Assembly (NCBI GenBank): GCA_964343835.1
Contig: CAYFKR010000011.1
Location: 54,669 to 118,668, forward strand
Origin: CALEMW01 sp964343835
GTDB lineage: Bacteria > Krumholzibacteriota > Krumholzibacteriia > LZORAL124-64-63
Direction of reading: 5' to 3'
DNA length: 64,000 bases
Under the pieces are notes generated by a model. That model was not told where the DNA came from, made no database searches, and worked only from the letters and a program-made list of their open reading frames with translations. A program made the translations under genes and the position numbers. Shown piece after piece: positions 32,367 through 41,806 of this stretch. Numbering within the stretch: the stretch's first letter is position 1; each line of letters begins with the position of its first letter.

Positions 32367-34757
32367 TCAGACGGCCATGGGAGCGCCCTGCTCCACGTCG
32401 CTGGCCTGGGGGCACACGATCTCGAACCGCGTCCCGCGTCCGGTGCGGCTCTCGCAACGGATGGTGCCGCCCATGGTCCGGGTGACCGTGTTGTAGACGA
32501 TGTGCATGCCGAGGCCCGACCCGGCGGCGCCGCGACGGGTGGTGTAGAACGGCTGGTAGATGCGGCGGATGGTCTCGGGATGCATGCCCACGCCGTCGTC
32601 CTCGCAGACCAGGCGCCAGGAGGGTCCGTTGCTCTCGATGGAGATGGAAACGCGCCCCTTGTGGCCGTCCACGAAGCCGTGGGCCACGGAGTTGGAGATG
32701 AGCTGGGTCAGCACCCGGGACAGGGCGCCGGGCCAGGTGGCGATCTCCACATCGCCCGGGCACGACACCGTCAGCTCGTGCCCCTTCTGCTCCATCCCGG
32801 AGCGGATCGCCGAGAGGGTCTCGCCCAGGAACCGTTCCATGTCGATGGCGCGGGCCTGTTCGGTCTCCTGGTCCACCGCCACCTGCTTGAAGATGGTGAT
32901 CAGCTCGGCGGCGCGCCGCAGGTTCGTGTAGACCAGGTCCGTGGTCTCGCGCACGGCCGACAGGAAGGCCTCCAGCCGCGTGCGCGTGAGTTCGCCGCCG
33001 TCGTAGCGGCGCTCCGTGTCGTCGAGCTGGTCGCGCAGGTGGGTCACGGCGGTCACGCCGACGCCCACCGGCGTGTTGATTTCGTGGGCCACGCCCGACA
33101 CCAGCCCGCCCAGGGCACCGATGGTCTCCGCCTCCACGAGCTGGGCCTGGGCGGCCTTCAGCTCGGCGGTGCGCTTCTCCACGCGCTGCTCCAGCTCGAT
33201 GTTGAGCATGCGGATCTCGGCCTCCGAGCGCATGCGGATCAACTCCGCCGATGCGCGCGAGGCGAAGATCTGCAGGTACGACTGGACCCGCGTCGAGAGC
33301 TCGGCCATGGGCTTGGTGTCCATCACGGCCATGATGCCCGCGGGCTGGCCCTCGGCGTCGTAGAGGGTGCGGCCGTGGTAGCTGACCACGCCCAGGCTGG
33401 CCAGCAGTTCGTCGTCGGTGAAAATATCCTGGGCGCCGTCGGGGCAGAAGTAGCTGCCGCGGCGCATGACCTGCTCGCTGGGGGTGCCGTCCAGCACGTA
33501 GTGGATGGCCGACAGGAACTGCTCGCCGTCCCAGAAGGCCAGGGTGCGGCCGGCGTTGGGGTCGTCGGGGTCCACGCGGCCGACGAAGGCGTAGCGCGAG
33601 TCGAAGGTCTCGGAGAGGCTGCGCGCCAGGCCGCGGAAGAACTCCTCGCCCGTGGAGCCCATGGTGCCCTCGGCCACCGTCTGGAGCACTTCCTCCTCGC
33701 GGTTCTTCTGGCGCAGGACCTCGAACCGGTCGTGGAGCCGACTGCGCACCAGGTGCATCAGCAGGGCCAGCACGATGCCCATGACCGTCACCAGCACCAT
33801 CACGGTGCGGCCGTGCAACAGGCCGCCGCTGGCGTTGGCCTGCATCTGCGCGTCCTGATCGAACACGTGGACGAGCCACCACTGCCGGGCGTCGACGATG
33901 TCCAGGGACCGCCACATGTGGCCGCGGCCGCTCTCGTCCACGTCGGGCAGGGAGTGGAGCCACTCCAGGGTCGGACCGCCCGCGAGCGCCGTCCGGTAGC
34001 CTTCCAGCACGTCGGCCGGCAGGTCGAGGCCGCCGTAGAGCTCGCCGTCGGCGCCCACGAGCAGGTCGTCGGATTCATACGACCCGCGCTCCAGCAGTTC
34101 ATGGATCGTCTCGAGGGGCACCATCGCTGCCAGCAGGCCGCGGAACCGGTCGCCGTCGCGCAGGGGCACCGAGATCACGAAACCCGGCTGGGGCTTCATG
34201 CCCGAGGAGTCCCCACACAGGGTGATCAGGGGGCTGATCATGCTCCGGAGGCCGGCATCGGCCCTGAATGCCTCGAGCTGGTCGCGCTCGGCCTGCAGCT
34301 CCGGCGGCACGTCGTGTCCATGGGGATGAACGGGTTCGACGCCTGCATGGTGGAACGCCAGCACGGGCACCGGCTCCTCATCGGCGGGAGTGACGTGCAG
34401 TCCGGTCATGCCGTGGCGCAGCCAGAGGGTCTCGAAGATGCGGGCGAGCTTGGGGGCGACGTCGGGGTCCATGTCCAGGACCTGGGGTTCCTGGGCCATG
34501 ACCTGCATCAGGGTGCGCGCCGACTCGAAGTACTCGGTGATGTTGGCGGCGATGCCCTCGGTCATCAGCTCGTTGCGGAACCGCACGGCATCGCGCTGCT
34601 CCGCCCGACGCTCGTTGCGGTCCTGGTCCAGACGCCACGAGAGCAGGACGGCACCCACCACGAGCACCAGACCCAGCAGGTCGAGCACACGCGTGGCACC
34701 GCCGCGCTGATCGTGGACGTTTCCGCCGTCCACGGCCTTCGTGGTTCGTCGGGACAT
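32367..34757 (-). CDS. Membrane sensor histidine kinase with extracytoplasmic sensor and GAF-like domain
   Basis: A 796-residue orphan kinase. TM1 (about 24-42) and TM2 (about 318-340) bracket a 275-residue periplasmic region of dCACHE type. A GAF-like domain (about 350-510) is followed by a coiled coil (EQRVEKRTAELKAAQAQL), the phosphoacceptor His near 558 in VSGVAHEINTP, and the ATPase with N-box NSVAHGF, DDGVGM and GSGLGMHIVY. No response regulator is adjacent. GGAGGA precedes the ATG. A small hairpin and a possible FliA-like promoter lie upstream. Confidence 0.9.
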   Translation of the reverse strand: MSRRTTKAVDGGNVHDQRGGATRVLDLLGLVLVVGAVLLSWRLDQDRNERRAEQRDAVRFRNELMTEGIAANITEYFESARTLMQVMAQEPQVLDMDPDVAPKLARIFETLWLRHGMTGLHVTPADEEPVPVLAFHHAGVEPVHPHGHDVPPELQAERDQLEAFRADAGLRSMISPLITLCGDSSGMKPQPGFVISVPLRDGDRFRGLLAAMVPLETIHELLERGSYESDDLLVGADGELYGGLDLPADVLEGYRTALAGGPTLEWLHSLPDVDESGRGHMWRSLDIVDARQWWLVHVFDQDAQMQANASGGLLHGRTVMVLVTVMGIVLALLMHLVRSRLHDRFEVLRQKNREEEVLQTVAEGTMGSTGEEFFRGLARSLSETFDSRYAFVGRVDPDDPNAGRTLAFWDGEQFLSAIHYVLDGTPSEQVMRRGSYFCPDGAQDIFTDDELLASLGVVSYHGRTLYDAEGQPAGIMAVMDTKPMAELSTRVQSYLQIFASRASAELIRMRSEAEIRMLNIELEQRVEKRTAELKAAQAQLVEAETIGALGGLVSGVAHEINTPVGVGVTAVTHLRDQLDDTERRYDGGELTRTRLEAFLSAVRETTDLVYTNLRRAAELITIFKQVAVDQETEQARAIDMERFLGETLSAIRSGMEQKGHELTVSCPGDVEIATWPGALSRVLTQLISNSVAHGFVDGHKGRVSISIESNGPSWRLVCEDDGVGMHPETIRRIYQPFYTTRRGAAGSGLGMHIVYNTVTRTMGGTIRCESRTGRGTRFEIVCPQASDVEQGAPMAV

Positions 34758-34803
34758 CGATTCCTCCGGTCGACCCGGCTGAAATGCCGGGGCCTATCCG
34801 GAT

Positions 34804-34830
34804 GAATCGGCCGTAAGCGGCGTGACATTA
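34804..34830 (-). promoter_or_regulatory. Possible FliA-like promoter for the histidine kinase
   Basis: On the minus strand TAAT (34830-34827), 15 bases and GCCGATTC (34811-34804) match the sigma28 pattern at 9 of 12. The -35 differs from the TCAA shared by the other four sites, so this is weaker. Confidence 0.25.
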
Positions 34831-34859
34831 GAGATTTCCGAGCGTGGAGGAGGCGCTTA

Positions 34860-36992
34860 TCAGGAGGGATTCCGGGCCTTGACGCGGGCCGTCAGGGCGT
34901 CCACCAGACCACCCCGGTCGTCGGTCCAGGGACGCAGGCCGCCGATGTCCACGTCGTTGCGGTTCTCCACCTGGATCAGGCCCTCGTCCATCAGCGGAAC
35001 GCAGGCATCGCGCAGGGCACGTAGGCCGTCGAGGTCGCGGAACAGGACCACCCACGTGGCCAGCGACGCCAGGTCCAGGGGGCCGCCGGCGCGGTTGGAG
35101 ACGGTCAGGGCACGCCAGCCGGAGTCGGCGGCCCAGGCGTAGAGCACCGACCGCAGGTCGATCCAGTTGCTGGACACGTGGACGGCCATGACGCCCCGGT
35201 CGGACAGGTGGGCGCGGTAGACGTCGAAGGCCTCGGCGGTCAGCAGGTGGACGGGCACCACGTCGCCGGCGAAGGCGTCGAGGATCAGCAGGTCGAAGCC
35301 GCGGCCGGCGGGGTCGACGGCGAGCTCGCGGGCCATGGACACGCGGGCGTCGCCCACCACCACGTCGATGTCGGCGGGCGAACCGGACAGGTAGGTGAAC
35401 CGGTCGCCGCCCATGTCCACCTCGCCCCGGGCCAGGTCCGCCACGGCCGGGCTCAGCTCGTAGAAGGTCATGGTGTCGCCGGCGCGGCCGTACGCCGCCA
35501 CGGTGCCGATGCCCAGCCCCACCACGCCCATGGCCAGGGGTCGATCGTCGGACAGGGCCCGGGCCGACGCCACGGCGATGCCGCAGCCCGTGATCTCCGC
35601 GAAGTAGGTGGACGGCTCGTCGCGCAGCAGCGGCGACACGAACTGGGCCCCGTGGCTGGTGCGGCCGTGGAGCAGCACCAGGCTGCGCATCATGGGATCG
35701 TCGGCGTCGCGTTCCTCCACGCGGACCAGACCGTGGGCATCGCGGTGGGAGAAGACCACGCCGTCGCCGTCCGAGCGCACCACGGCGTCCAGCCGTACCA
35801 CGAGCACCAGCAGCACCACCGCCGCGGCCACCCGCGCACGACCCCGGCCGCCGGTCAGCGCCAACACCGCGACCACGACGGCCAGCCCCCCGAACCCGAG
35901 CACGATCTCCGTGAGCCGCGCCCCCAGCGAAGGCGCCAGGATCCCCGACACCACGCCGCCGACGGCGCCTCCCCCGGCCACCGCCAGGTAGAACCCGGTC
36001 AGCCCGCCCGTGGCCGGCCTCCTGGCGTAGAGCAGACCGTGGGCGGCGGAACAGGCGGCGGTGAGCGCGCCCAGGGCCAGAGCCAGTCGCACGCCGATCC
36101 CGAACCCGGTGCCGCGGTCCAGGGCCAGCACCATCAGCCCCAGCGCCAGGCCGGTGCGCAGGACGGGCAGCCCCTCCCCGTCGAACCGGCGGCCCGAAAA
36201 GGCCACCACCCACGTGCCCAGGTACAGGGCGAGGGGCGCCACCCAGAGCAGCGGCCCGCTGGCGATGTCCAGGGCGAGGGAAGTGGTGGTGCCGTTGAGC
36301 ACGGCCACGCCGGCGGCGGCCAGCAGGGCCCACACGGCGATCTCACGCGGGGGGGCGGAGGCGGATTCCCTGTCACCGGCATCTTCCCGGCGGGATGGCG
36401 CCCCCACGGCCCAGCCGGCCAGCAGCAGGACCTCCACGACCAGCAGCGCCATCCAGACCAGGTCCAGGCGCGCCATGCCCACCCAGCGCTCGAGCACCGT
36501 CGGGAACAGCAGCAACGCCGCGACCGACGCGGCGTTGGACACGGCGTACAGGCCGTACACGCGGTCGCCGGCGCCGCGGTCCGCGGCCTGGGACTGGACC
36601 AGCGGCCCGATCACGGCCAGGGCGGCGAACACGGGCCCGTCGCGCAGCAACAGGGTGGCGGCCACGTGCCAGGCGGTGTCGCCCTCGACCAGCGCGTCGC
36701 GCAGGGCGAGGCGGGCCAGACCCGCGGCGACCAGCAGCACCGGCGGCGCCCAGGCCCCGACCCGCGGCGGAGCGGATCGCAGACGGTGGGCCGCCAGGTA
36801 ACCCACGAAGAGCAGCACCTGGTAGCAGGCCAGCGACGCCGCCCACACCGTGGGCGTTCCGCCGAAGGCGGGCAACAGGGCCCGCGCCGCCATGGGCTGG
36901 AGCAGGAACAGGAGCAGGGAGCCGAGGCCCACGGCCGCGACGGCCGCCGGACGGCCGCTGAAGGCGGAAGCGCCGCTGCCGGTCCCGGCCAC
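34860..36992 (-). CDS. Membrane-fused spermidine synthase-like protein
   Basis: A 710-residue protein. The first about 400 residues are hydrophobic, with roughly a dozen membrane segments. The C-terminal about 300 residues carry a spermidine-synthase-like fold with GVVGLGIGTVAAYG near 487, VVVGDARVSM and LLILDAFAGDVVPVHLLT. Fused transporter-aminopropyltransferase proteins are a known bacterial type; which polyamine or other substrate is used is not clear, and some of these are thought not to make spermidine. GTG start, four bases after the thioredoxin-like gene, with GAGG upstream. Confidence 0.82.
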   Translation of the reverse strand: MAGTGSGASAFSGRPAAVAAVGLGSLLLFLLQPMAARALLPAFGGTPTVWAASLACYQVLLFVGYLAAHRLRSAPPRVGAWAPPVLLVAAGLARLALRDALVEGDTAWHVAATLLLRDGPVFAALAVIGPLVQSQAADRGAGDRVYGLYAVSNAASVAALLLFPTVLERWVGMARLDLVWMALLVVEVLLLAGWAVGAPSRREDAGDRESASAPPREIAVWALLAAAGVAVLNGTTTSLALDIASGPLLWVAPLALYLGTWVVAFSGRRFDGEGLPVLRTGLALGLMVLALDRGTGFGIGVRLALALGALTAACSAAHGLLYARRPATGGLTGFYLAVAGGGAVGGVVSGILAPSLGARLTEIVLGFGGLAVVVAVLALTGGRGRARVAAAVVLLVLVVRLDAVVRSDGDGVVFSHRDAHGLVRVEERDADDPMMRSLVLLHGRTSHGAQFVSPLLRDEPSTYFAEITGCGIAVASARALSDDRPLAMGVVGLGIGTVAAYGRAGDTMTFYELSPAVADLARGEVDMGGDRFTYLSGSPADIDVVVGDARVSMARELAVDPAGRGFDLLILDAFAGDVVPVHLLTAEAFDVYRAHLSDRGVMAVHVSSNWIDLRSVLYAWAADSGWRALTVSNRAGGPLDLASLATWVVLFRDLDGLRALRDACVPLMDEGLIQVENRNDVDIGGLRPWTDDRGGLVDALTARVKARNPS

Positions 36993-36996
36993 CCCG

Positions 36997-37470
36997 TCAG
37001 ACCTCGGAGCAGGACGCCAGTTCGAGCAGGTCGAGCAGCTCGGTCATGGCCTCGGTGCGCAGGGGGTCGGCGGCGTAGCGGGCCGCCACCATCTTCCGGG
37101 CCGAAGGGACGTCGCCGCAGGCCTTGCCCCGGGCGATCAGGGCCCGGCAGACCGCCGGCATGGGGCCCCAGTTGGCGCACTCGGTCCAGGCGTCGGTCAG
37201 GAACACGAACCTGGGGATGGCCTCGCCGCCGTTGGTGAGGTAGCGCACGAAGATCTCGGGCCGCTCCTCCCGAGTCACGTACCGCACCAGGACACGGTCG
37301 GTTTCGCGGGCCAGGCGCTCCAGGGCCGGCACGTGGCGCACCACGTCGCCGCACCAGTCCTCGGCGATCACCAGCACGTTGACCCGGCGCGGCAGCTCGC
37401 GCAGGAAGTCGCCGGCCGCGTCGAACACGGCGGGCCAGTCGATGACCGGCAGCACGGGGGGTCGGGGCAT
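36997..37470 (-). CDS. Thioredoxin-like protein with a single active-site cysteine
   Basis: A 157-residue protein of the thioredoxin fold with VLVIAEDWCGDVVRHVPAL. Relatives have WCGDC or WCGDA-type sites; here the second position is Val, so it is a one-cysteine version that could not do dithiol chemistry alone. The ATG at 37468-37470 follows GAGGAG; an upstream ATG adds 16 unlikely residues. Probably co-transcribed with the membrane aminopropyltransferase-like gene. Confidence 0.78.
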   Translation of the reverse strand: MPRPPVLPVIDWPAVFDAAGDFLRELPRRVNVLVIAEDWCGDVVRHVPALERLARETDRVLVRYVTREERPEIFVRYLTNGGEAIPRFVFLTDAWTECANWGPMPAVCRALIARGKACGDVPSARKMVAARYAADPLRTEAMTELLDLLELASCSEV

Positions 37471-37503
37471 GGGGTTCTCCTCGGGTCGGTGCGCGGACGG
37501 AAA

Positions 37504-37536
37504 GGCCGCTCCCGTCAACCTAGGACGGGAGCGGCC
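37504..37536 (-). terminator. Terminator after the DUF5916 gene
   Basis: A perfect 13-bp stem (37504-37516 with 37524-37536) with a 7-base loop, followed on the minus strand by TTTCC. Confidence 0.8.
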
Positions 37537-37554
37537 CGATTGCCAAGACCGATG

Positions 37555-39822
37555 TCAGATCTGGAAGAGATACTGGAGCTTCATGAAGTACTGGCGGTCG
37601 GTCAGCTGCCAGCCCTCGATGCCGTTGAGCTCCGTCGTCAGGTCCTGGTAATGGCGCGTGGACCCCACGTAGAAGATGGAGAACGGATTCAGGCGATACG
37701 TCACCAGGGGATCCAGGTCCCAGCTGCCGGCGAAGTCGTTGTACTGCACGACCACGCGGGTCGAGAGCTCGCGGCTGACCTGGAACTGGAGACGGCCGCG
37801 GGCGATGTAGCCGTCGAAGAACTCGTCGCCGGTCTCGAGGTCGCTGCTGCTGGCGTGGCGGTAGGAGCCGTCGATCACCAGCCGGTCGAAGGGCTTGAAG
37901 GTGGCCCAGGCCGTCAGGCGGCGCTCGTCGCCCATGGCTCCGGCGAACCGGGCGATGCGCTCGCCTCGCTCGGCGTTCACGCCGATGTCGAGCCAGCTGG
38001 CGGGGATGGCCGTGAACTGCACGCCGATGTTGTGGATGTCGTCGTACTGCGTGTGGTCGAAGAGCTCGGCGCTGCGCATGCCGAACAGCACGAACCGCGC
38101 CTGCATCTTCCGCAGGCTCGTCGCCACCTGGGCGTAGACCCACTCGTCCTTCTTCACGTCGGACCAGTTCCACTTGTGGCCCGTGTTCACGTAGGGGCTG
38201 ATGCTGACCAGCCAAGGCGAGTCGTCGAACCGGATCATCGGGCCGCCCTGCAGCACCACCTCGCGGGTGGAGTTGCTGGGCTCGAAGCCGTTGTCGGCGC
38301 GGAAGGTGGGGCTGCGCTCCCAGTAGTCGATGTCCGCATTCCAGTTCCGCGTGCCGTACTCGAGGCTCGTGTAGACGGCGTGGCCCCAGTAGGTCTCGCC
38401 GTCCAGCACGGCGGTGCGGCGGCCGCGGTCGAAGGTCACGCCCTCCAGGCCGGACGTGAGCTCCGGGGCGTCGGGCTCGTCGGTCAGCGACGAGAGGAAC
38501 TGCATCTCGAGCTGGGCCTGGTCGGTCAGCCGGATGCGGGCGTCGGCGCCCAGGACCTTGCCGGATCCGCCCTCGTCCAGGTGCCGGTCCGTGCTGATCA
38601 CGCCCACGTGGGACAGGTCGCCCAGGGCGTGGCGCACACGCAGGATGTTGGACACGCTCTTGCCGCCGCTGGCGAACCCGCTGCCCTCCTCGAAGGGCAG
38701 GATCATGGGGGTGTGCTCGTCGCGGGCGGCCAGGTAGCCGAAGTTGGTGCGGCCGGGCCGGCCGGTGACCTTCATGGCGAAGCTCGGGTCGTTGATCGAC
38801 CGCGTGTAGACGGCGTTGAACCACGTGCGGAACATGTCGCTGCCCTCCTGGAAGAAGGGGCGGCGCTCCGGGTAGTGGAGGGCGAAGGTGCTGTTGACGT
38901 CGATCTGGGCGGCGTCGGCCTCCACCTGGCTGAAGTCGGGGTTGTAGGTGCCCTCGAGGGTGACGTCGGACGACACGGCGTACTTGGCGCCGAGGGAGAG
39001 GCCGTCCCAGGGGTCGCCGTCGTTGACGTCGCCGTTCTCCCAGGGGGGCGTGGGGTTGCCGTCCTCGTCGCGGACCATGCCGCCGGACTGGGTGGCCACC
39101 AGCGACGGCAGCAGCTCGAAACCCTTGCCCGGTTCCACACCCGTCACGCCGCTGACGAACCCCCATTGGCAGGGCCAGCACTGGTCGTCGCGGTCGTAGG
39201 CGGCCCAGCTGTACTGGCCGCGGACCTCGCGGGGGTGGTTGCGCCAGAAATCCACGCGCCAGGGCTCGCCGTCGTCGGGGAACTTGAGGCTCGTGAACGG
39301 GATGCGCATCTCCACGATCCAGCCCTCGCCGTTCACCTCGCCCGCCGACTCGAAGACCATGTCGTAGCCCATGTCCTCGCCGCCGTTGCTGGACCACAGC
39401 AGGTCGCCCTGCACGCCGTAGGGGTTCGAGGCGATCTCGTAGGCCCACACCTGGTCGCCGTAGGTGTCCAGGGCCAGGATCACGTAGTCGTCCTGCCAGA
39501 TGCGGTCGCGCTCGGTCATGGTGGCGCGGACGGTGGAGGGGTCGTCGTAGCAGATCCAGGCGATGTAGAGGGCGTCGTCGTCGTAGGTCATCCAGGCCTC
39601 GGTGTCCACCGGGGGCTGCGTCTGATCGCCGGGATTGTGCTCGGCGAAATTGGCGGCGCGGCCTGCGGAGGCCCAGCCCGGGTCGTCCACGCGACCGTCG
39701 ATGACGATCTCCCCCGACGTGCGACCGACGGTCATCTCGGGGTGGTACACGGGAACGTATTCGGCCATCACGGACGAGGCGGCCAGCAGGCACGCCAGCA
39801 GGGCGGCGGTACGGATGTTCAT
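37555..39822 (-). CDS. CBM9-like/DUF5916 outer-membrane protein
   Basis: A 755-residue exported protein. A signal peptide ends in VMA-EY. Residues about 35-230 form a CBM9/DOMON-like sugar-binding domain (IVIDGRVDDPGWA, WVEMRIPF-type strand near VEMRIPFTSLKFPDDG). The rest is a long antiparallel strand region ending in aromatic FMKLQYLFQI, typical of an outer-membrane barrel (DUF5916). PERRPFFQEGSDMF is a family hallmark. Family members often sit near secreted hydrolases; ligand unknown. Confidence 0.88.
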   Translation of the reverse strand: MNIRTAALLACLLAASSVMAEYVPVYHPEMTVGRTSGEIVIDGRVDDPGWASAGRAANFAEHNPGDQTQPPVDTEAWMTYDDDALYIAWICYDDPSTVRATMTERDRIWQDDYVILALDTYGDQVWAYEIASNPYGVQGDLLWSSNGGEDMGYDMVFESAGEVNGEGWIVEMRIPFTSLKFPDDGEPWRVDFWRNHPREVRGQYSWAAYDRDDQCWPCQWGFVSGVTGVEPGKGFELLPSLVATQSGGMVRDEDGNPTPPWENGDVNDGDPWDGLSLGAKYAVSSDVTLEGTYNPDFSQVEADAAQIDVNSTFALHYPERRPFFQEGSDMFRTWFNAVYTRSINDPSFAMKVTGRPGRTNFGYLAARDEHTPMILPFEEGSGFASGGKSVSNILRVRHALGDLSHVGVISTDRHLDEGGSGKVLGADARIRLTDQAQLEMQFLSSLTDEPDAPELTSGLEGVTFDRGRRTAVLDGETYWGHAVYTSLEYGTRNWNADIDYWERSPTFRADNGFEPSNSTREVVLQGGPMIRFDDSPWLVSISPYVNTGHKWNWSDVKKDEWVYAQVATSLRKMQARFVLFGMRSAELFDHTQYDDIHNIGVQFTAIPASWLDIGVNAERGERIARFAGAMGDERRLTAWATFKPFDRLVIDGSYRHASSSDLETGDEFFDGYIARGRLQFQVSRELSTRVVVQYNDFAGSWDLDPLVTYRLNPFSIFYVGSTRHYQDLTTELNGIEGWQLTDRQYFMKLQYLFQI

Positions 39823-39903
39823 GGGACCTGCCTAGGGTCGATGTGGGGGGGCTGAGCGGAGTCCCCTACGCAGGAATGGGATAGGTGTTTCGGGAAAGTG
39901 AAA

Positions 39904-39938
39904 GCCGGGGCCGCTCCACCCCCATGGGCGGCCCCGGC
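39904..39938 (-). terminator. Terminator after the C25-like gene
   Basis: A perfect 11-bp stem GCCGGGGCCGC/GCGGCCCCGGC (39904-39914 with 39928-39938), followed on the minus strand by TTTCACTTTCCC. Confidence 0.8.
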
Positions 39939-39951
39939 ACCGGCGGGGAAG

Positions 39952-41499
39952 TCAGTCCAATCGGACGAGCTTCACCACGCCGGCATGCGTGCCCGCGGTG
40001 ACGCGGGCGAAGTAGAGGGAATCCGGGACCGGCGCCGACGCGTCGGCGGACCAGTCCACGGCGTGATCGCCCGGCGGCAGGGCGGCGTCGAGGAGGGTCG
40101 CCACCTTGCGGCCCCGCAGGTCGAAGATTTCCACGCGCACGGGCATGGCCGAGCCTTCGGGACCTTCCACCCGGAAGGCGAGCACGGTGGAGGGATTGAA
40201 CGGGTTCGGCACCGCCTCCACCTGGACCACGCGGGACGGGCCGGTCGGAACGTCGGTCACCGCGGCGGCCGGGCGGGCCAGGGTGGCGGGGTCGCCCAGC
40301 AGGCCCTGGAGCGGCAGGTGCGCCCTGCCGAACTCCGACGGGCCGTCCAGCCAGCCCTCATGGAGGGAGGCGGCGTGGAGGTCGCCGATCCGGCCGTCCG
40401 GCTGCGAGGCCAGGGCCTCCCACCAGGCCAGGTCGTAGTCCTGGGACGGCGTGATGTAGAACGGCGTGGACCAGCCGCGGACGGCCACGGCGCCGCCGTC
40501 GGGCATCATCAGCAGGGTGGAGGCAAGGCCCCGGACCGAGATGTCGGTTCCCTCGGGCACCTGAGCGTCCAGCACGAAGGAGTGACCGCACCCGGCCAGC
40601 GGCTCCATGACGCCGGTGTCGACGTAGCGGAACTCGCCGCAGCTCCAGACGTCGTCGTTGCCCTGTCCCAGGAACATGACGTGATCGTACCGGCTGGTGG
40701 CGAGGGCGTCGACCAGGGTCCCGGGAGTCAGGGGCGTGTCGATGGGGGGATCGTCGGCGTACTGCAGCAAAAGGTCCGGCGACCACTCCCGTTCAGCCGC
40801 CAGCAGGATGTCCTCCACCATCACCGCGTAGGTGTTGCCGATCATGGGGACGGGCTCGTCGCCCTGGGACCAGAGGTCGTCCAGGACCGTGGCGGCCACC
40901 AGCACTCGGCCGTCGTCGGCCTGGGTCCGGCCCTCGAAGGCGATGATCTTGTCCACGACGGCCGCCGCCTCGGCCGCGTCGGCGGCGGGGATCCGGCCCA
41001 GGGCCACGTCGGGCTCGGGATCGAAATCGTCGTCCAGCTCCCCCACCCACTCGTCCCCGTCGGCGTTCCAGTCGCCGTCGTGGCAGGCGTAGTAGAGGTC
41101 GCAGGGAGCGGTCCACTCGAAGGGACCGGACGCATAGCGCACCGACGGTGCGGGCACGGCGACGTGATCGCCGACGATCAGCAGGTACCGCGTGCCCCAT
41201 TCGTCGACGGCCGCTCGGGCGAAGTCACGCAGCGCCGGCGGGAACGTGTCGGCGGGCCCCACCCAGCCGACGGCTTCGGCCGGCGTGACCAGCCGCACGG
41301 TCAAACCCTGGCGCGCGCGGTGTTCGGCCAGGGGCGCCAGGGCGTCATGGTATTCGGGGGGTGCGACGCACACCCACGCGGCGTCGTCCACGGGCAACGC
41401 GGCGTCCGCGGGCAGGGCCGAGACCAGGATCAGGCAGGCGAGACAGATGTTCGGAACCAGGGCCCGGGTCGTACCGGACCGGATCATACGCTCAGGCAT
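39952..41499 (-). CDS. Degenerate C25 (gingipain) family protein with FlgD-Ig tail
   Basis: A 515-residue exported protein. A signal peptide precedes a gingipain-type caspase-like fold: YLLIVGDHVAVPA, DVALGRIPA and GGAVAVRGWSTPFY match. The catalytic pair is missing: GHG is FLGQGND (about 278) and the SC(x)nG cysteine segment reads FVLDAQVPEG (about 308). The C-terminus is a FlgD-Ig/type IX-like domain (NPFNPSTVLAF, VEIFDLRGRKVATLL, LYFARVTAG), predicting transport to the cell surface. It is probably a non-catalytic binding protein. ATG at 41497-41499 after a GAGG site, where the signal peptide begins. Confidence 0.82.
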   Translation of the reverse strand: MPERMIRSGTTRALVPNICLACLILVSALPADAALPVDDAAWVCVAPPEYHDALAPLAEHRARQGLTVRLVTPAEAVGWVGPADTFPPALRDFARAAVDEWGTRYLLIVGDHVAVPAPSVRYASGPFEWTAPCDLYYACHDGDWNADGDEWVGELDDDFDPEPDVALGRIPAADAAEAAAVVDKIIAFEGRTQADDGRVLVAATVLDDLWSQGDEPVPMIGNTYAVMVEDILLAAEREWSPDLLLQYADDPPIDTPLTPGTLVDALATSRYDHVMFLGQGNDDVWSCGEFRYVDTGVMEPLAGCGHSFVLDAQVPEGTDISVRGLASTLLMMPDGGAVAVRGWSTPFYITPSQDYDLAWWEALASQPDGRIGDLHAASLHEGWLDGPSEFGRAHLPLQGLLGDPATLARPAAAVTDVPTGPSRVVQVEAVPNPFNPSTVLAFRVEGPEGSAMPVRVEIFDLRGRKVATLLDAALPPGDHAVDWSADASAPVPDSLYFARVTAGTHAGVVKLVRLD

Positions 41500-41806
41500 G
41501 GAAAAACCTCCTCGCGGAGCGGCGCCGTCGGCGCCTGGACCCACCCCTGGAATCATCGTCTCGACAGGACACTCGATACCGGGGCGTACGGACTGGATCC
41601 ATCGCAAGGGGTATCAAGTGTTCGTGTCGGGACCTCCATGGGTCGGGTTCGCTTCGCGAGGAGGCTATGCTCCTCATGAGGGATCAACGTTACCAGATCG
41701 ATCCCGTGATTTCAAGTCCAATCCGATTACGGCATCCGTCGTATTCCCCCGCTTCCCTCCCACGCCTACCATTTGCAGCTCACAACTGAACCCCGGAGGG
41801 AAGACC
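41500..41806. other. 307-nt divergent intergenic region
   Basis: Must hold promoters for the C25-like gene (minus) and the first lipoprotein (plus). I see a GAGGAG/CTCCTC hairpin at 41657-41674 and moderately lower GC content in the right half. No convincing promoter or RNA gene was identified. Confidence 0.5.

Noticed and set aside
41553..41579. TCAT-N15-CTCGATAC upstream of lipoprotein A
   Set aside because: The -35 does not match TCAA and the site is about 225 nt from the start codon; probably chance.
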